A stretch of 64,000 nucleotides of DNA, taken from the NCBI GenBank assembly GCA_035771165.1, contig JAWNZC010000317.1, forward strand, positions 22,501 to 86,500, given 5' to 3'. Of this stretch, positions 41,901-54,034 are shown piece by piece. This DNA is from Paragorgia papillata. Lineage: Eukaryota; Cnidaria; Anthozoa; Scleralcyonacea; Coralliidae. The notes beneath the pieces are model-generated. The model was not told the origin of the DNA. It did not search any database and saw nothing but the letters and a program-made list of their open reading frames with translations. Position 1 is the first letter of the stretch; every line of letters starts with the position of its first letter. Position numbers and translations under genes: made by a program.

Positions 41901-42867
41901 CTATGAAGCCTTGGAACAAATGTTGGACCATGGTTTGATTCTAACAAAAATCCATCGAGGAATCTCATTCAATGAAAAGGCATGGATGAAAGATTACATC
42001 ATGTTAAACACGAGTTTGAGAACAGCCGCCAAGAATGACTTCGAAAAAGATTTCTTTAAATTAATGAATAACTCCCCATTTGGGAAAACCATGGAAAACA
42101 CCAGAAAACGGATTGACGTCAGACTGGTTACAGATGACGACCAACTTGAAAAACTGGCAAACAAAATAACATTCAAAGGCGAAACAATATTTACCGATTA
42201 TTTGGGTGCTGTGCATATGAGGAAAACAAGAGTAAAATTAAACAAACCCATATATTGTGGAGCTGCAATATTGGATAAGAGTAAAATTACCATGTATGAT
42301 TTTCATTACAACTATGTAAAGCCAAAATATGGAAATCATGCAAAGCTGTTGTTTACAGATACAGACTCATTATGTTATGAAATTAAAACCAATGACTTCT
42401 TTGCAGATATCAAGGATGACGTTACAAAAATGTTTGACACCTCTAACTTTCCAGAGGATCATTCAAGTGGTATCAAAAGAATTAACAAAAAGGTACTTGG
42501 TATGATGAAGTCAGAAACAGGTGCTGACCAAATTTCAAAGTTTGTGGGATTGCGTTCAAAAGCTTATGCCATCAAAATGGCAAAAAAGAAAAACCCCGTA
42601 ACTGGTTTGTGGGATGAAAAAGAAGAAAAAAAATGCAAAGGAGTTGCAAAAGCTGTCATTAACAATGACATTAAATTTGATGATTATTTCAACTGTTTGG
42701 CCACAGGGAAAAATGAACTGAGGGGTATGAACACATTTAGGAGCACCAATCATACCATCCACACCATTCATGTAAACAAAATCGCACTGAATTCAGAGGA
42801 TGACAAGAGAGTCATTTTAGAAGATGGTATTAGTACTTTAGCCATTGGTCATTACAAAACTAAGTAA
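38902..42867 (+). CDS. Protein-primed DNA polymerase, family B
   Basis: 1321 aa. Residues 1-150 are a Lys/Arg/Gln-rich helical extension, which could hold the terminal-protein function. A CxxC...H zinc-like motif (FFCDFC..., ~419-443) follows. The exonuclease motifs are D479/E481 (VADFECM), HNFSGYD (~645-651) and YQKTD (~813-817). An HNH/endonuclease VII-like insert (CYVCGGQF ... RDHDHLNGKYRG) sits at ~580-630. Polymerase motifs are YLDKNNLYG (~911), NNSPFGK (~1056) and TDTDS (~1152-1156). This is the replicase expected in Polintons. Its start follows ACTATAATAAATAGCATC. Confidence 0.95.
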   Translation: MTKYTNDPKLLKIREAARLRKQRQLQRDKEMNPFKPERLAKLQEKQKAKELKKEKKLVNQQDRLQDDLKKFQQKTERKLQTKEREKWTKEIKQEEARQDKFKWDKKWLGTGKKLKKTRQVLGNKLSKIFRKKSKANKKIRQTEPIMIKNFLNGKSALYEISGQNFKDPGVFLEQTTASVENLINSIENSKKVKTTLICKLVHYDYVEGLEEVDLFYFTSHMKAMTTEEDVTELYKEAKREMLENLSSHQKKGSGWSIRSVENLHISITKYKPLNGKKYQDLPKFIRDKKAIINPKNLKDDYCFLYAVAIAETLKKEPNAKNLEKIPVSIQLMVEEYDVQGLSFPVQIKEISKFEKHNKIGVNVLSYDDDIKKVFQMRISRSEHDKRVNLFLWNDHFSCVKDKSKLLSKQKNKHQHKKFFCDFCLNPFETEAALEEHISHLICQSHDAQIQEYPEKGSVMGWGLKDFRKTQDVPFIIVADFECMLKPLKTLKNDESKSYTQKYQEHIPISYGFNIICSDPSVFPGKYVSHTKKYDFEDIGQMFVERLKIESTKIWHTYLKEPKKIIMSAEDETNFQNATKCYVCGGQFVQKKTKILDPRSLWKANKTTAKSKVRDHDHLNGKYRGAAHNDCNYSMGSAKHIPVLFHNFSGYDAHLIVKYLGLSGGKLGCIAKTEEEYISVNKTLWMDGGLKKNANGETVKKWMPLELRFLDSLKFMASSLATLTSNLPNDEFHYTENGFNDHPKENVDLLKRKGVFPYEILTSLKKLDCPEFPPHEKFYSKLTGKNVSIEDYNHGKDVWQKFGCKSLKDYMELYQKTDVLGLSDVIQSFRKMCKNTYKLDPMWYYTAPGLAWDALLKMSGQQLELLSDPNMFLMIEKGIRGGISTITHRFSEANNGYMEEYNPEKESVFIPYLDKNNLYGHSMVQPLPVNGFEWIPENELKDWHKYLKTDDEGCFLEVNLKYPEKLHDLHNEMPFAAERMIINKVEKLVPNLNDKEKYVVHYEALEQMLDHGLILTKIHRGISFNEKAWMKDYIMLNTSLRTAAKNDFEKDFFKLMNNSPFGKTMENTRKRIDVRLVTDDDQLEKLANKITFKGETIFTDYLGAVHMRKTRVKLNKPIYCGAAILDKSKITMYDFHYNYVKPKYGNHAKLLFTDTDSLCYEIKTNDFFADIKDDVTKMFDTSNFPEDHSSGIKRINKKVLGMMKSETGADQISKFVGLRSKAYAIKMAKKKNPVTGLWDEKEEKKCKGVAKAVINNDIKFDDYFNCLATGKNELRGMNTFRSTNHTIHTIHVNKIALNSEDDKRVILEDGISTLAIGHYKTK

Positions 42868-42959
42868 ATTTAAGTTCAAAATATTTAAAAAAGTTTTAAA
42901 CAGTTTTTCTGTTTAAAAATTTAAAAAACTCAAACAAGAATACAAATTTTTTTGAAGGT

Positions 42960-43205
42960 TTAAACTTTGTTCCTTTTAACTCTTATATAATGGGCTTTAA
43001 GATGGTAATCCAGTTCTCCCTCTGTTGGAAAAGTTCTTAAACATGTGGTACAATTCCATGTTACTTTTTTCATTTCTTCTTTGTGTACAACCTTTGTATG
43101 TAGTTTAATTGCTATCATTGTTCTGGCTTCAAATGTACACTTTTTACAAACATAGTGGGCTTTTATACTTGTGGGTTGGAATGATTTTCTATGGTATTCA
43201 GGCAT
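42960..43205 (-). CDS. Two-finger C2H2 zinc protein, 81 aa
   Basis: Two zinc fingers are visible: YVCKKCTFEARTMIAIKLHTKVVH and WNCTTCLRTFPTEGELDYHLKAH, each C-x2-C-x12-H-x3-5-H. A basic tail (YIRVKRNKV) follows. It is the last gene before the right TIR and reads toward PolB, so the two converge with about 90 bp between. It may bind DNA, for example regulating expression or binding the TIR. Start context is AAAACTAAAATG. Confidence 0.7.
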   Translation of the reverse strand: MPEYHRKSFQPTSIKAHYVCKKCTFEARTMIAIKLHTKVVHKEEMKKVTWNCTTCLRTFPTEGELDYHLKAHYIRVKRNKV

Positions 43206-43251
43206 TTTAGTTTTTAAAATTTTAAAAGCCCATTAAAAACAATTTATCCCA

Positions 43252-43554
43252 AAAAAAAACTTGGCAAACCCCAACCCCAAAAATATTCAAAAAAAAAAAT
43301 CCAAAAATTTTGGCAACCCCAGAAACCCCAAAAATTCCCAAAACCATTCCCAAAAATTCCCAAAACCATCCCCAAACCATTCCCAAAAAAAACCCAAAAT
43401 CCTTTGCAAACCGGGAGCCAGGATCGGCAGCCATCTTTAAAAAAAAAATCCAGGAGGGGGTTGCGAACCCATGCCCCAGAAACGGCTATCAAAATTTTAG
43501 TAAACAAATGGCGGCCATTAAGGTTGTAGCCAGGATCGGCCTTTTGACACTACT
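43252..43554 (-). repeat. Polinton right terminal inverted repeat
   Basis: Reverse complement of 22596-22897. Reading through, the arms match at every position I compared, including the homopolymer lengths (10 and 11 bases). The terminal bases are GACACTACT. Confidence 0.95.
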
Positions 43555-43560
43555 ATTGCT
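43555..43560 (+). repeat. 6-bp target site duplication, right copy
   Basis: ATTGCT, identical to 22590-22595. The array sequence continues with TCTTAAGTC. Confidence 0.95.
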
Positions 43561-45947
43561 TCTTAAGTCTCAGTCCTTGTGGCATTTCTGTGCTTAACAG
43601 CGGTAGTCACATGTACGCATTGCGTACCTTTTTTTTGGTATACTTATAGGGTATTGGCAAGAAAAATTAAAATTTTTAATTTATGATGTTCGGGTTAATA
43701 AACATACTAAGGTAATCCAAGTAACTAGAACATTTTTTCATAACAACATTACTAATTTAAACAAAACACAATCGTATCAACCACCATCTTGTTTTAATAC
43801 TGTACCTAATTAACTTGGAAGTTAGTGACGTCACAAGTTGGGTAAATATTATAAAATTACACTTTGCTGATAGATGAGTGCGTTCCATGCTTTTAACAGG
43901 GTTCCAAATGAGCTCAGTTGTGCCTGGGAACCCCAAGTACAAGGTTTCTCAAATTTAGGCAAAAAAATTAAAAACTAGGCAAGCAGAAAGTATAAATTAG
44001 GTTGTCTAGTTTTAAAGCAATACAGTGTAAAATATATCAAATATAAATTATAATGTCCATAGTTAGCAGATTTTAATAGCTTTTTGTTCTATAATATCCT
44101 GCTGTTTGTTTCATTTATTAATCCCAACACCATGCAACCCAACACCTTGACTCATCTTTATATGTCAACACATCCGCGTTAAAGACGTCATTGCCTTTCG
44201 GCTGCTAAGCTTGGAGTCTGGGGACGTCCTAGTTTTGGGTGCAGAAGACTGGAAACGTCCTAGTTTTTGTCAATTCTAGGACGTTCTCAGGCTCTACGCC
44301 AAAAAAACTAGGACGTTCTCAGACTCCCTACTCCTTCTCCGCCTAGAAAACTAGGCCGTTCTCAGGCCTTTACGTCTCGCTCTGACTCTCCGCGCTTTGC
44401 ATTGAATAAATATCATTGTTTACCTGTCCTTGGTCTGCAGATGTAAGATGTTCTTTATTTTGAGGTTATTGAATAAGGAATGGATTTACATGTTTATATT
44501 GAGTAATCTGCGAAATATTATTATACTTTGGTGGATGAAGTACATCTTAATTCACCTCTTGTCTTAAATGACTCGGTAGTCACTAGTCAGCTCTACCGTC
44601 TACGACCGATAAGTATGATGTCATTTAGTAATTACGTAAATACAGTATAAATACAATGAAGTATGTTACTAAAATTATATACTCTAGAAACTATATACTG
44701 CTGTTTTCAGGTGACCGCGCGCCACGCGCCGAATTTTGATCGTTGTTTGCATTGTCTCAACTCCTACTTGACACGGCCCAAAGTACGAGTTCACACGGGG
44801 TCAAGTACAAGTTCAGTTTAGTCAAGGTTATTTAAAATGCTTGTCGACAATAGCTCTTTTACTGTAAAATCAATGGACAAAGCTTTTTCACTAGTAATAT
44901 CTCCTTCTGCGTTTGCTAAGTTTCATAATTATTATCTCAGAACTTGCATGCTGTCTGGGATCCAGCGTTAAATGTTATTAGTGTTCAATTTCAGTTCGTT
45001 GGGATAAGTGAAATGTGATTGGTTGATACAAAAATAAACATTAATTTACAACTGTCAAAAACTTGATTCGAGCACTAAAAATAACCTTGACTAAATTGAA
45101 CTTGTACTTGACCCCGTGTGAACTCATACTTTGGGCCGTGTCAAGTAGGAGTTGAGACAATGCAAACAACGATCAGAATTCGGCGCGCGGCGCGGTCACT
45201 TGAAAACAGCAGTATGCAGCAGCCATCGAACATCAACATTTCTCAGCCTCAGGTATGCCTGGATAATTTCAGAAAATATACTTAGTTAATAGTTTCTTAT
45301 TACTTGTTTCAATCCGGTTATTGGTTAATAGTTTTAGCATTTGAACCACTGCCACACCCACGGCCACACCCAATGCCACACCCACTTGTGAAACTGAAAT
45401 TAGGCTATCAATTTTTCAATCGCTGAACCCCAGGCACAAAAAAATGCTCTTTTGGAACCCTGCTTTTAAAAGTATTTTAGTGCAATGATGTGAAAACGAC
45501 ATTCACTAAAAGCTAACTTCAGACATGCATATAACTTCAGATGCATATAAAAAAAATTCAAGATGGCGGACGACAAGATTGTTGGTTTTTTTTTCGAAAT
45601 TAGCGGTGTTTGTGACAAAAATCGTTCATGTTACTTGGATTACAAGTATTTTTATTAATAAAAAATAAATAAATTGAAAATCATTATTGGTTTGTTGTTT
45701 ACGGAATTGTATATTTTTCTTGTCAATACTTTAGAGCAAAGATTGTTTTGATGACAAATGTTGCGTTTTTTCTGCCAAGTTACATGTTAGTTATGAATTA
45801 TGTAAATATTTGTTGCAATGAAATACACGCCGAAGCGGAGGCGGCACCGTTCAAGATACTGTTTACTGTACTCTCTTTGATTCCTTCTAAATGCCAACTA
45901 AAATTATTGTAATAGTACTACATTTGATGGCCTTGGGCGTAAATATG
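43561..45947 (+). repeat. 4.04-kb tandem unit, copy 2, right part
   Basis: The remaining ~2.39 kb of the unit interrupted by the Polinton. Added to 20941-22595 it gives about 4042 bp, the normal unit size. Confidence 0.93.
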
Positions 45948-48900
45948 TTTGCATTTTGGTTGCTCTCGATGACAGTTTTGATTTTTGAAAAGTGTTAATT
46001 ATTACTTTGCAAATCTTTTCTTCTTGGAGCGGTTTCTGTCATTGATCCGTTTATACAAGGTAAGAAATAGTTTCAAAACTGTGACCTTGTTTATCTTATA
46101 TACTATATACAAAATCTATAAATACTTGATCGGATCTCAAAGCCAACCTCGTACTTCGGTACTTATAGTTATAGCAGTACTAGAAATATTCAGCTTATAA
46201 AGTTCGCTAGAAGTTGGGCCTTCAACTGTGTCCTGTTTAAAAGGACGAAGAAATTATAATATTAACGGTAAAATCACTTTATGAGTTTAAGTTTAAATTT
46301 GGTTGAATTGTGTGTTGTGCTCACTGGTCAGTGACTCATCACTCATGTTACTCCATGTACATGTATAAAGTTTATATATCATACACTATTATAAGAGTGA
46401 GAAATGTGTTTTAAATTAGGTTTTATATTAGATCAAACACAACTTTTGAGTGTTTCAAGATCAAACAAATCAGGAAATGAATCAGTTGTCAAATGAATTA
46501 GTATTTTAAGATAAGTTTGAGGTAAAAGTTGACTTAATCTATCCAAGTGTTTGGTCACATATCAAACCTTTATCTCGCTTATGATTTTCCTATGTGTTTG
46601 TGAGTGTTTGGTTTATGAATTATTAATGAGTTTGAGAAGTATATATCACAGTGCCCTGTATTTACACTATATACATGTATATAAGTAATTTATGCGGACA
46701 AACTATGTTGGCTGTTACATAGACATTACAAAACCTTGACTTGGTGCTTTGTTTACTTGTTTTAGGTGGTATTCAATATCTTGTATAATGAAATTAAGAA
46801 ACCAAAGCTTGTGCACACCACAGCTGCTACAGCGGTCTGACCACAGAATAGTAGATACACCAGAAGTCTGCCTCTTGTGAAAGTACTAAAATATTCTATG
46901 ATCTGGTGTCTAAGTGTCACTCAATTGTACATTTTGATAAATTGTTGAAAAGCTATTGTGAACTGTTGGGAAACTTAAAGCCTTGAATATGTTGAAAGCC
47001 TTGAAATGAAGAAATATATCTGTTGAAACTACTATACTGAGTATTGTTGTACTGTCTTATTTAAAATACTAGCAGAATCACAAAATATTAGTGATGTGCA
47101 TTACACTTGAATGCCTCTGACAGCATATTTACGACAGGTAAAATGTTGTTTTGGAACACAATGTTGATGATCTGGGGTGAGTTGTACAAAGCTGAGATAG
47201 CTTATCTAGTTGAAAAGGCCTAGCCAAACAACAGCACTAATCATGCTTTAAACAACCTAATATAAAATTTTATCCACTGAATAGTTAGGTATCTGATAGT
47301 GCTGTTCGGTGGATAAAAGTTAAATTGGGTTGTTCAAAGCACCATTAGAGTGGTTCTCTAGCTAGGATTTATCCACCAGCTAAGCTATCTGGGCTTCTTA
47401 AAAAAATCTGAATTTTACAAGTTCACTTCACGTAATACTTGGGGGCATGTTTATAATGCTAATATATGCTATGTTTTGAAACAGCCAGTAAAGATGTATG
47501 TATGGTTGTGACATGTCCAAATTAGCAATACATGTATCAAATTATTTAAAATAACTGTCATTTTTTTTGTGTCTGCTTTTCACACATTTTCATGCATTGC
47601 TTCTTAAGTCTCAGTCCTTGTGGCATTTCTGTGCTTAACAGCGGTAGTCACATGTACGCATTGCGTACCTTTTTTTTGGTATACTTATAGGGTATTGGCA
47701 AGAAAAATTAAAATTTTTAATTTATGATGTTCGGGTTAATAAACATACTAAGGTAATCCAAGTAACTAGAACATTTTTTCATAACAACATTACTAATTTA
47801 AACAAAACACAATCGTATCAACCACCATCTTGTTTTAATACTGTACCTAATTAACTTGGAAGTTAGTGACGTCACAAGTTGGGTAAATATTATAAAATTA
47901 CACTTTGCTGATAGATGAGTGCGTTCCATGCTTTTAACAGGGTTCCAAATGAGCTCAGTTGTGCCTGGGAACCCCAAGTACAAGGTTTCTCAAATTTAGG
48001 CAAAAAATTAAAAACTAGGCAAGCAGAAAGTATAAATTAGGTTGTCTAGTTTTAAAGCAATACAGTGTAAAATATATCAAATATATCAATATATCAATAT
48101 ATAAATATATCAATATATCAGATTTTAATAGCTTTTTGTTCTATAATATCCTGCTGTTTGTTTCATTTATTAATCCCAACACCATGCAACCCAACACCTT
48201 GACTCATCTTTATATGTCAACACATCCGCGTTAAAGACGTCATTGCCTTTCGGCTGCTAAGCTTGGAGTCTGGGGACGTCCTAGTTTTGGGTGCAGAAGA
48301 CTGGAAACGTCCTAGTTTTTGTCAATTCTAGGACGTTCTCAGGCTCTACGCCAAAAAAACTAGGACGTTCTCAGACTCCCTACTCCTTCTCCGCCTAGAA
48401 AACTAGGCCGTTCTCAGGCCTTTACGTCTCGCTCTGACTCTCCGCGCTTTGCATTGAATAAATATCATTGTTTACCTGTCCTTGGTCTGCAGATGTAAGA
48501 TGTTCTTTATTTTGAGGTTATTGAATAAGGAATGGATTTACATGTTTATATTGAGTAATCTGCGAAATATTATTATACTTTGGTGGATGAAGTACATCTT
48601 AATTCACCTCTTGTCTTAAATGACTCGGTAGTCACTAGTCAGCTCTACCGTCTACGACCGATAAGTATGATGTCATTTAGTAATTACGTAAATACAGTAT
48701 AAATACAATGAAGTATGTTACTAAAATTATATACTCTAGAAACTATATACTGCTGTTTTCAGGTGACCGCGCCACGCGCCGAATTTTGATCGTTGTTTGC
48801 ATTGTCTCAACTCCTACTTGACACGGCCCAAAGTACGAGTTCACACGGGGTCAAGTACAAGTTCAGTTTAGTCAAGGTTATTTAAAATGCTTGTCGACAA

Positions 48901-49996
48901 TAGCTCTTTTACTGTAAAATCAATGGACAAAGCTTTTTCACTAGTAATATCTCCTTCTGCGTTTGCTAAGTTTCATAATTATTATCTCAGAACTTGCATG
49001 CTGTCTGGGATCCAGCGTTAAATGTTATTAGTGTTCAATTTCAGTTCGTTGGGATAAGTGAAATGTGATTGGTTGATACAAAAATAAACATTAATTTACA
49101 ACTGTCAAAAACTTGATTCGAGCACTAAAAATAACCTTGACTAAATTGAACTTGTACTTGACCCCGTGTGAACTCATACTTTGGGCCGTGTCAAGTAGGA
49201 GTTGAGACAATGCAAACAACGATCAGAATTCGGCGCGCGGCGCGGTCACTTGAAAACAGCAGTATGCAGCAGCCATCGAACATCAACATTTCTCAGCCTC
49301 AGGTATGCCTGGATAATTTCAGAAAATATACTTAGTTAATAGTTTCTTATTACTTGTTTCAATCCGGTTATTGGTTAATAGTTTTAGCATTTGAACCACT
49401 GCCACACCCACGGCCACACCCAATGCCACACCCACTTGTGAAACTGAAATTAGGCTATCAATTTTTCAATCGCTGAACCCCAGGCACAAAAAAATGCTCT
49501 TTTGGAACCCTGCTTTTAAAAGTATTTTAGTGCAATGATGTGAAAACGACATTCACTAAAAGCTAACTTCAGACATGCATATAACTTCAGATGCATATAA
49601 AAAAAATTCAAGATGGCGGACGACAAGATTGTTGTTTTTTTTTTCGAAATTAGCGGTGTTTGTGACAAAAATCGTTCATGTTACTTGGATTACAAGTATT
49701 TTTATTAATAAAAAATAAATAAATTGAAAATCATTATTGGTTTGTTGTTTACGGAATTGTATATTTTTCTTGTCAATACTTTAGAGCAAAGATTGTTTTG
49801 ATGACAAATGTTGCGTTTTTCTGCCAAGTTACATGTTAGTTATGAATTATGTAAATATTTGTTGCAATGAAATACACGCCGAAGCGGAGGCGGCACCGTT
49901 CAAGATACTGTTTACTGTACTCTCTTTGATTCCTTCTAAATGCCAACTAAAATTATTGTAATAGTACTACATTTGATGGCCTTGGGCGTAAATATG
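45948..49996 (+). repeat. 4.04-kb tandem unit, copy 3
   Basis: 4049 bp and nearly identical to the other copies, except for a patch at about 48078-48120 where the usual AAATTATAATGTCCATAG is replaced by an expanded ATATATCA microsatellite. Confidence 0.93.
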
Positions 49997-52900
49997 TTTG
50001 CATTTTGGTTGCTCTCGATGACAGTTTTGATTTTTGAAAAGTGTTAATTATTACTTTGCAAATCTTTTCTTCTTGGAGCGGTTTCTGTCATTGATCCGTT
50101 TATACAAGGTAAGAAATAGTTTCAAAACTGTGACCTTGTTTATCTTATATACTATATACAAAATCTATAAATACTTGATCGGATCTCAAAGCCAACCTCG
50201 TACTTCGGTACTTATAGTTATAGCAGTACTAGAAATATTCAGCTTATAAAGTTCGCTAGAAGTTGGGCCTTCAACTGTGTCCTGTTTAAAAGGACGAAGA
50301 AATTATAATATTAACGGTAAAATCACTTTATGAGTTTAAGTTTAAATTTGGTTGAATTGTGTGTTGTGCTCACTGGTCAGTGACTCATCACTCATGTTAC
50401 TCCATGTACATGTATAAAGTTTATATATCATACACTATTATAAGAGTGAGAAATGTGTTTTAAATTAGGTTTTATATTAGATCAAACACAACTTTTGAGT
50501 GTTTCAAGATCAAACAAATCAGGAAATGAATCAGTTGTCAAATGAATTAGTATTTTAAGATAAGTTTGAGGTAAAAGTTGACTTAATCTATCCAAGTGTT
50601 TGATCACATATCAAACCTTTATCTCGCTTATGATTTTCCTATGTGTTTGTGAGTGTTTGGTTTATGAATTATTAATGAGTTTGAGAAGTATATATCACAG
50701 TGCCCTGTATTTACACTATATACATGTATATAAGTAATTTATGCGGACAAACTATGTTGGCTGTTACATAGACATTACAAAACCTTGACTTGGTGCTTTG
50801 TTTACTTGTTTTAGGTGGTATTCAATATCTTGTATAATGAAATTAAGAAACCAAAGCTTGTGCACACCACAGCTGCTACAGCGGTCTGACCACAGAATAG
50901 TAGATACACCAGAAGTCTGCCTCTTGTGAAAGTACTAAAATATTCTATGATCTGGTGTCTAAGTGTCACTCAATTGTACATTTTGATAAATTGTTGAAAA
51001 GCTATTGTGAACTGTTGGGAAACTTAAAGCCTTGAATATGTTGAAAGCCTTGAAATGAAGAAATATATCTGTTGAAACTACTATACTGAGTATTGTTGTA
51101 CTGTCTTATTTAAAATACTAGCAGAATCACAAAATATTAGTGATGTGCATTACACTTGAATGCCTCTGACAGCATATTTACGACAGGTAAAATGTTGTTT
51201 TGGAACACAATGTTGATGATCTGGGGTGAGTTGTACAAAGCTGAGATAGCTTATCTAGTTGAAAAGGCCTAGCCAAACAACAGCACTAATCATGCTTTAA
51301 ACAACCTAATATAAAATTTTATCCACTGAATAGTTAGGTATCTGATAGTGCTGTTCGGTGGATAAAAGTTAAATTGGGTTGTTCAAAGCACCATTAGAGT
51401 GGTTCTCTAGCTAGGATTTATCCACCAGCTAAGCTATCTGGGCTTCTTAAAAAAATCTGAATTTTACAAGTTCACTTCACGTAATACTTGGGGGCATGTT
51501 TATAATGCTAATATATGCTATGTTTTGAAACAGCCAGTAAAGATGTATGTATGGTTGTGACATGTCCAAATTAGCAATACATGTATCAAATTATTTAAAA
51601 TAACTGTCATTTTTTTTGTGTCTGCTTTTCACACATTTTCATGCATTGCTTCTTAAGTCTCAGTCCTTGTGGCATTTCTGTGCTTAACAGCGGTAGTCAC
51701 ATGTACGCATTGCGTACCTTTTTTTTGGTATACTTATAGGGTATTGGCAAGAAAAATTAAAATTTTTAATTTATGATGTTCGGGTTAATAAACATACTAA
51801 GGTAATCCAAGTAACTAGAACATTTTTTCATAACAACATTACTAATTTAAACAAAACACAATCGTATCAACCACCATCTTGTTTTAATACTGTACCTAAT
51901 TAACTTGGAAGTTAGTGACGTCACAAGTTGGGTAAATATTATAAAATTACACTTTGCTGATAGATGAGTGCGTTCCATGCTTTTAACAGGGTTCCAAATG
52001 AGCTCAGTTGTGCCTGGGAACCCCAAGTACAAGGTTTCTCAAATTTAGGCAAAAAAATTAAAAACTAGGCAAGCAGAAAGTATAAATTAGGTTGTCTAGT
52101 TTTAAAGCAATACAGTGTAAAATATATCAAATATAAATTATAATGTCCATAGTTAGCAGATTTTAATAGCTTTTTGTTCTATAATATCCTGCTGTTTGTT
52201 TCATTTATTAATCCCAACACCATGCAACCCAACACCTTGACTCATCTTTATATGTCAACACATCCGCGTTAAAGACGTCATTGCCTTTCGGCTGCTAAGC
52301 TTGGAGTCTGGGGACGTCCTAGTTTTGGGTGCAGAAGACTGGAAACGTCCTAGTTTTTGTCAATTCTAGGACGTTCTCAGGCTCTACGCCAAAAAAACTA
52401 GGACGTTCTCAGACTCCCTACTCCTTCTCCGCCTAGAAAACTAGGCCGTTCTCAGGCCTTTACGTCTCGCTCTGACTCTCCGCGCTTTGCATTGAATAAA
52501 TATCATTGTTTACCTGTCCTTGGTCTGCAGATGTAAGATGTTCTTTATTTTGAGGTTATTGAATAAGGAATGGATTTACATGTTTATATTGAGTAATCTG
52601 CGAAATATTATTATACTTTGGTGGATGAAGTACATCTTAATTCACCTCTTGTCTTAAATGACTCGGTAGTCACTAGTCAGCTCTACCATCTACGACCGAT
52701 AAGTATGATGTCATTTAGTAATTACGTAAATACAGTATAAATACAATGAAGTATGTTACTAAAATTATATACTCTAGAAACTATATACTGCTGTTTTCAG
52801 GTGACCGCGCCACGCGCCGAATTTTGATCGTTGTTTGCATTGTCTCAACTCCTACTTGACACGGCCCAAAGTACGAGTTCACACGGGGTCAAGTACAAGT

Positions 52901-54034
52901 TCAGTTTAGTCAAGGTTATTTAAAATGCTTGTCGACAATAGCTCTTTTACTGTAAAATCAATGGACAAAGCTTTTTCACTAGTAATATCTCCTTCTGCGT
53001 TTGCTAAGTTTCATAATTATTATCTCAGAACTTGCATGCTGTCTGGGATCCAGCGTTAAATGTTATTAGTGTTCAATTTCAGTTCGTTGGGATAAGTGAA
53101 ATGTGATTGGTTGATACAAAAATAAACATTAATTTACAACTGTCAAAAACTTGATTCGAGCACTAAAAATAACCTTGACTAAATTGAACTTGTACTTGAC
53201 CCCGTGTGAACTCATACTTTGGGCCGTGTCAAGTAGGAGTTGAGACAATGCAAACAACGATCAGAATTCGGCGCGCGGCGCGGTCACTTGAAAACAGCAG
53301 TATGCAGCAGCCATCGAACATCAACATTTCTCAGCCTCAGGTATGCCTGGATAATTTCAGAAAATATACTTAGTTAATAGTTTCTTATTACTTGTTTCAA
53401 TCCGGTTATTGGTTAATAGTTTTAGCATTTGAACCACTGCCACACCCACGGCCACACCCAATGCCACACCCACTTGTGAAACTGAAATTAGGCTATCAAT
53501 TTTTCAATCGCTGAACCCCAGGCACAAAAAAATGCTCTTTTGGAACCCTGCTTTTAAAAGTATTTTAGTGCAATGATGTGAAAACGACATTCACTAAAAG
53601 CTAACTTCAGACATGCATATAACTTCAGATGCATATAAAAAAAATTCAAGATGGCGGACGACAAGATTGTTGGTTTTTTTTTCGAAATTAGCGGTGTTTG
53701 TGACAAAAATCGTTCATGTTACTTGGATTGCAAGTATTTTTATTAGTAAAAAATAAATAAATTGAAAATCATTATTGGTTTGTTGTTTACGGAATTGTAT
53801 ATTTTTCTTGTCAATACTTTAGAGCAAAGATTGTTTTGATGACAAATGTTGCGTTTTTCTGCCAAGTTACATGTTAGTTATGAATTATGTAAATATTTGT
53901 TGCAATGAAATACACGCCGAAGCGGAGGCGGCACCGTTCAAGATACTGTTTACTGTACTCTCTTTGATTCCTTCTAAATGCCAACTAAAATTATTGTAAT
54001 AGTACTACATTTGATGGCCTTGGGCGTAAATATG
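49997..54034 (+). repeat. 4.04-kb tandem unit, copy 4
   Basis: 4038 bp, complete; at its end the sequence leaves the unit (TATG followed by TTTTTCGCCTTCGG instead of TTTGCATTTTGG). The same MITE and motif cluster are present. Confidence 0.93.

Larger units (their letters stand above)
22596..43554 (+). mobile_element. Polinton/Maverick (adintovirus-like) provirus, 20,959 bp
   Basis: Terminal inverted repeats of ~302 bp begin AGTAGTGTC and end GACACTACT, with a 6-bp duplication outside. Inside are about 25 densely packed genes including protein-primed PolB, retroviral-type integrase, double-jelly-roll capsid protein, penton-like protein, FtsK/HerA-type ATPase, primase and fibre-like genes. This matches Polinton-class elements that also encode virion proteins. 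The TIRs look identical on reading and all but one of the larger genes are intact, so insertion was recent. An adenain-type protease is not found. Host splice sites flank the site only at a distance; it sits inside copy 2 of an intronic tandem array. Confidence 0.96.

Noticed and set aside
22596..43554. Polinton as source of the SF3 helicase at 58747-61684
   Set aside because: The helicase gene lies 15 kb outside the element, has an intron and a different base composition.
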